Shown: positions 6,305-9,004 of the stretch, piece after piece
How the letters are laid out: every line of letters begins with the position of its first letter
Numbering within the stretch: the first letter of the stretch is position 1
Source of the DNA: an uncultured Anaerolineales bacterium
GTDB lineage: Bacteria; Chloroflexota; Anaerolineae; Anaerolineales; UBA11657
Assembly (NCBI GenBank): GCA_913031335.1
Contig: CAJWGI010000035.1
Location: forward strand, 1 to 9,004
Length of the DNA stretch: 9,004 bases
Reading direction: 5' to 3'
Position numbers and translations under genes: made by a program
The notes under the pieces: model-generated
What the model was told of the DNA's origin: nothing
The model's database searches: none
The model's input: only the letters and a program-made list of their open reading frames with translations

Positions 6305-7453
6305 ATGAGAGCGGTCAGCATCGTCGGCATCGGCCAGACGCCGGTGCGCAAACAGCACGGCGATAACCTGCGCGCGCTGGGCGCCAGAGTGGTGCGCGCC
6401 GCGATGAAGGACGCGCGCATTCGCAAGGTGGATGCGCTTTTCTGCGGCAACATGCTGGGTGACGAGCTGCAGGGCCAGAAGCACCTCGGCGCGCTCATCG
6501 CCGACGAGGCTGGGATGCCCGGCATCGAGGCGCTGGACGTGCGCGCGGCCACCGCCACCGGTGCCGCCGCGTTGCGCATGGCTTACATGGTGGTCGCCAG
6601 CAGCGAAGCCGACCGCGCTGTCGCGGTGGGCGTGGAAAAAATGAGCACCGGCATGGTCACGCCCGCGCTGGCGAAAGCGCTGGATGCCGAGCACGAGGTT
6701 CCGGTGGGTGCCACCATGATCAGCAAGAACGCCGATTTAATGCGCACATATCTGCAGCGCCACGATGCCCCGCAGGACGCGCTGGTTGGATTCTCTGTCA
6801 ACGCGCACCGCAACGCGAAACATAACCCCAACGCGCTCTTCCGTGACCGCAGCGTCACCCCTCGCGAGGTGCGCAAATCGCGCCAGATTCACGCCCCCAT
6901 TCGACTGCTGGATTGCTCGCCCATCTGCGATGGGGCCGCAGCCGTGGTGCTGGTGCCCGCCGAGGAAGCGCGTGCATACAGCAGTCATCCGGTGCAGATT
7001 ATGGCCTCCAGCGTGGCCACCGACCACTTCCGTCTGGAAGACCGTCCCGACCCGCTGATGCTCGAGGCGGCGCGCAATTCCGCCCGCATCGCCTTCCGGC
7101 GCGCCAACGTGAATCTGGAGGACGTGAGTTTCTTCGAGGTGCACGACGCCTTCAGCATCACCGCATGTCTGCTGCTGGAGGCGCTCGGATTCGCGCCAGC
7201 GGGGCAAGGATGGCGGCTGGCCGCCGAAAAAGAAATCCGGCTACGGGGAAAAATACCGATCGCCACTATGGGCGGATTGAAAGCGCGCGGCCACCCCATC
7301 GGCGCTACCGCGCTCTATCAAGCCTGCGAAATAGTGCTGCAACTGACCGGCCGCGCCGGAAAGAATCAGGTCAGAAACGCGAGAGTGGGCTTGCTGCAAA
7401 GCGTGGGCGGGGTGGCCACCACCATGCTGACGCATGTCTTCACAGCCATGTAA
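6305..7453 (+). CDS. SCP2-type thiolase family protein lacking the nucleophilic cysteine
   Basis: From ATG 6305 the protein has 382 residues and opens MRAVSIVGIGQTPVRK, typical of SCP2/archaeal-type thiolases. GGGAG at 6294-6298, six bases upstream, supports this start over the GTG at 6275. Retained motifs are CGNMLGDELQGQKHLGALIADEAG (47-70, split by family-variable positions), GVEKMS, LLDCSPICDGAAAV, EVHDAF with H280, and GGLKARGHPIGAT with catalytic H330. The site that normally reads CASG, with the acyl-accepting cysteine, reads TATG at 83-86; codon 83 is a clear ACC at 6551-6553. Thiolases condense or cleave 3-ketoacyl-CoA using that cysteine, so classical ping-pong chemistry is doubtful. 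No DUF35 partner gene is adjacent. It may be a non-catalytic subunit, a decarboxylase-like homologue or a CoA-binding protein. Family is certain, activity is not. Confidence 0.88.
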   Translation: MRAVSIVGIGQTPVRKQHGDNLRALGARVVRAAMKDARIRKVDALFCGNMLGDELQGQKHLGALIADEAGMPGIEALDVRAATATGAAALRMAYMVVASSEADRAVAVGVEKMSTGMVTPALAKALDAEHEVPVGATMISKNADLMRTYLQRHDAPQDALVGFSVNAHRNAKHNPNALFRDRSVTPREVRKSRQIHAPIRLLDCSPICDGAAAVVLVPAEEARAYSSHPVQIMASSVATDHFRLEDRPDPLMLEAARNSARIAFRRANVNLEDVSFFEVHDAFSITACLLLEALGFAPAGQGWRLAAEKEIRLRGKIPIATMGGLKARGHPIGATALYQACEIVLQLTGRAGKNQVRNARVGLLQSVGGVATTMLTHVFTAM

Positions 7454-7471
7454 CAATCAGCAGCGCTGCAC

Positions 7472-8731
7472 TCACGCATCGTAGGCGCGCTGCAGCACCT
7501 CCATGGTGTGAAACACCGGCAAGGCGCTGTCGGCCGACCGCAGGTGCGTGCCGATTTGCGCCATGCAACCGATGTTACCGCTCACCAGTCCAGCCGCGCC
7601 GCTACGCAGCACTGCCGCGGCCTTGCGGGCGCCCAGCCGCGCGGCAATTTCCGGTTGTTCAATGTTGTATATCCCTGCAGAACCACAGCACATTTCCGCC
7701 TCACCGAGCTGCACCAATTCAAGCCCTGGAACCTGCTGCAGCAGCCGGCGCGGCGCCTCCGTGATGCCCTGCGCATGCGCGAGGTGGCAGGCATCTTGAT
7801 AAGCCAGCCGCTGCGGATGGCCCTGCCCACGCGGAGCGCGCAGCCCGAGCTCATCCAGAAACACGTGTACATCGCGCACCAGTGCCGCGAACTCGATCGC
7901 CGCGCTGCCGTCCGGCGCGTCGCCAAACAATAGACCGTATTCTCGCATGCCAGAACCGCAGCCCGCAGCCGTGGTAATGATCGCATCAACGTCAGTGGGG
8001 AAGACGCGCATGTTCCTGCGCGCCAGAGCACGCGCTTTTCGGGCGGCACCGACATGCAGCGCCAGCCCTCCACAACAACCCTGACCGCGCGGTATGAGCA
8101 CTTCCACACCGTTACAGGCGAGCACGCGCGCGGCGGCACGGTTGATACCCGGAGCCAACACCGACTGCGCGCAACCAGTCAGAAGCGTCACGCGCGCGCG
8201 CCGTTCCCCCTCCGCCGGTACGGTTTCAGGTAAGCGCATTGCTGCCGGAAGCACGCGCGGCAGCAGTTCAAGCATGGCAGCCAGCTGGGCGGGCAGCAGC
8301 CCGCGCAGCGGTCGCAGCAGTGCGCCAAACAGCGCGGCGGCGCGAAAGCGCGCCGGGTGCGATAGGGTTTCCACCAGCAGCCGGCGCACCAATAAGGCCG
8401 GCAACTTTCCGCGCGCGCCGCTCTCCTCGGCGTGAGCACGGAATGAAAGCAAGAGCGCGCCGTAATCGGTGGCTGATGGGCAAATGGTGGCGCAGCTCTG
8501 GCAGCCCAAGCAGCGTTCGATGAACGGACGCGCCTCCGCCAGCGGCAAGCGCCCCTCCAGCGCAGTCTTCATCAGCAGTATGCGCCCACGCGGCGAATCC
8601 ATCTCTCGCCCCAGCAACTGATATGTCGGGCAGGCCGGCAGGCACAGGCCGCAGTGCACGCAATTCTCCACCGGGGTCGCCATCGCGACGCCTCGGAAGC
8701 CCAGCCGTTCCACCGGAATCTGATGGCGCAT
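7472..8731 (-). CDS. glcF: Glycolate oxidase iron-sulfur subunit
   Basis: A 419-residue protein of the GlcF/CCG family, which receives electrons from the GlcD-GlcE flavoprotein and passes them to the respiratory chain at the inner membrane. Two 4Fe-4S motifs sit near the N-terminus: C24-C27-C30-C34-P in NCVHCGLCLPACP, and C74-C77-C80-C84-P in RCLGCQSCATICP. Two cysteine-rich CCG domains follow, with GQGCCGGL in the first, and YQDACHLAHAQG plus MCCGSAGIYN in the second. Length and motif spacing match E. coli GlcF closely, and this separates it from lactate-utilisation LutA, which is shorter and lacks the ferredoxin part. ATG 8731 follows the glcE stop directly (TAAATG), suggesting translational coupling; ATG 8683, with an upstream GAGG, is an alternative giving 403 residues. 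It ends 18 bases from the convergent thiolase gene. Confidence 0.92.
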   Translation of the reverse strand: MRHQIPVERLGFRGVAMATPVENCVHCGLCLPACPTYQLLGREMDSPRGRILLMKTALEGRLPLAEARPFIERCLGCQSCATICPSATDYGALLLSFRAHAEESGARGKLPALLVRRLLVETLSHPARFRAAALFGALLRPLRGLLPAQLAAMLELLPRVLPAAMRLPETVPAEGERRARVTLLTGCAQSVLAPGINRAAARVLACNGVEVLIPRGQGCCGGLALHVGAARKARALARRNMRVFPTDVDAIITTAAGCGSGMREYGLLFGDAPDGSAAIEFAALVRDVHVFLDELGLRAPRGQGHPQRLAYQDACHLAHAQGITEAPRRLLQQVPGLELVQLGEAEMCCGSAGIYNIEQPEIAARLGARKAAAVLRSGAAGLVSGNIGCMAQIGTHLRSADSALPVFHTMEVLQRAYDA

Positions 8732-9004
8732 TTACAGTTGCGGAAATTTACCCTGCGGGTCGAGCGTGCGCTTCACGCGCCGCGCGAATGCCGCCCCCGT
8801 GGGCGGAACGCCGACCCACGGCGACCCCGGCGGCCCGAGCACCCGCAATCCACTCAGTTCAAGCGCGCGCAAAATGGCGTCAATCTCCGCGACCTCGCCC
8901 GGCCAGCCCACCCAGGCCAAATTGCCGCCCACGCTGTAACGCCGCTGGCCACCGCCCTGCGCCAATCGCGCCTCCAGCGCCGGAATCCTCGCCGGAGTGA
9001 GCGG
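8732..9004 (-). CDS. glcE: Glycolate oxidase FAD-binding subunit, C-terminal part
   Basis: Ninety codons of an open frame enter from the right edge and end at TAA 8734-8732, directly before glcF. The last residues, AFARRVKRTLDPQGKFPQL, match the usual end of GlcE/GlcD-type FAD-linked oxidases (RVKxxxDPxGxF). The family normally continues with an NPGRxYP segment, which is missing here, so the tail is short. Upstream, RRYSVGGNLAWVGWPG fits the cap-domain end of GlcE. The call rests partly on its position before glcF, matching the glcD-glcE-glcF order. The FAD-binding domain lies outside the window. Confidence 0.8.
   Translation of the reverse strand, partial: PLTPARIPALEARLAQGGGQRRYSVGGNLAWVGWPGEVAEIDAILRALELSGLRVLGPPGSPWVGVPPTGAAFARRVKRTLDPQGKFPQL

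Noticed and set aside
7454..7471. The GCAGCGCTGC palindrome between the thiolase gene and glcF as a terminator
   Set aside because: It has no loop and no T-run on either strand.
6913..7764. A 283-codon plus-strand ORF over the end of the thiolase gene and glcF
   Set aside because: It crosses two recognised genes in other frames and its translation is low-complexity, rich in Arg, Ala and Pro.
8623..9000. A 125-codon plus-strand ORF opposite glcE and glcF
   Set aside because: The minus strand carries the cluster motif and GlcE tail; this frame is Pro/Ala/Arg-rich noise.

Overview
The window is GC-rich, densely coded bacterial chromosome with short intergenic gaps, a sigma70-like promoter, Shine-Dalgarno sites and a U-tract terminator. 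Class 2 dihydroorotate dehydrogenase and the glcE-glcF order suggest a proteobacterium, probably beta- or gamma-like. The sequence alone does not fix the lineage. I see no tRNA, rRNA, CRISPR array, insertion sequence or phage gene.

Layout. At the left edge, on the minus strand, is the N-terminus of a FAD-binding (CoxM/XDH-type) subunit of a molybdenum hydroxylase. It is divergent from a CaiB/BaiF family III CoA-transferase (338-1540, +). That gene runs directly into the end of a minus-strand pyrimidine operon (6133 down to 1541): pyrC (dihydroorotase), pyrB (aspartate carbamoyltransferase), a fused pyrF-pyrE (OMP decarboxylase followed by orotate phosphoribosyltransferase) and pyrD (class 2 dihydroorotate dehydrogenase). 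Divergent from the operon is an SCP2-type thiolase homologue (6305-7453, +). It converges on glcF (7472-8731, -), which follows the cut-off end of glcE (8732-9004, -).

Four genes cover five steps from carbamoyl phosphate and aspartate to UMP; only carbamoyl-phosphate synthetase is missing here. The genes are packed with overlaps or tiny gaps, which suggests translational coupling. Upstream of pyrC is a compact leader: a good -35/-10 pair, a 27-codon leader ORF, and a 10-bp hairpin with a T-run inside that ORF. The ORF stop overlaps a pyrC start as TGATG. This has the layout of a transcription-translation coupled pyrimidine attenuator, like those of enterobacterial pyrBI and pyrE, but it precedes pyrC and appears almost leaderless.

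Other points of note: PyrC and PyrB resemble the dihydroorotase and ATCase domains of animal CAD and lie in the same order. The PyrF-PyrE fusion has the reverse domain order of animal UMP synthase. The thiolase homologue has threonine where the nucleophilic cysteine should be. The flanking genes point to acyl-CoA and glycolate/2-hydroxyacid metabolism and have no obvious link to the pyr operon.
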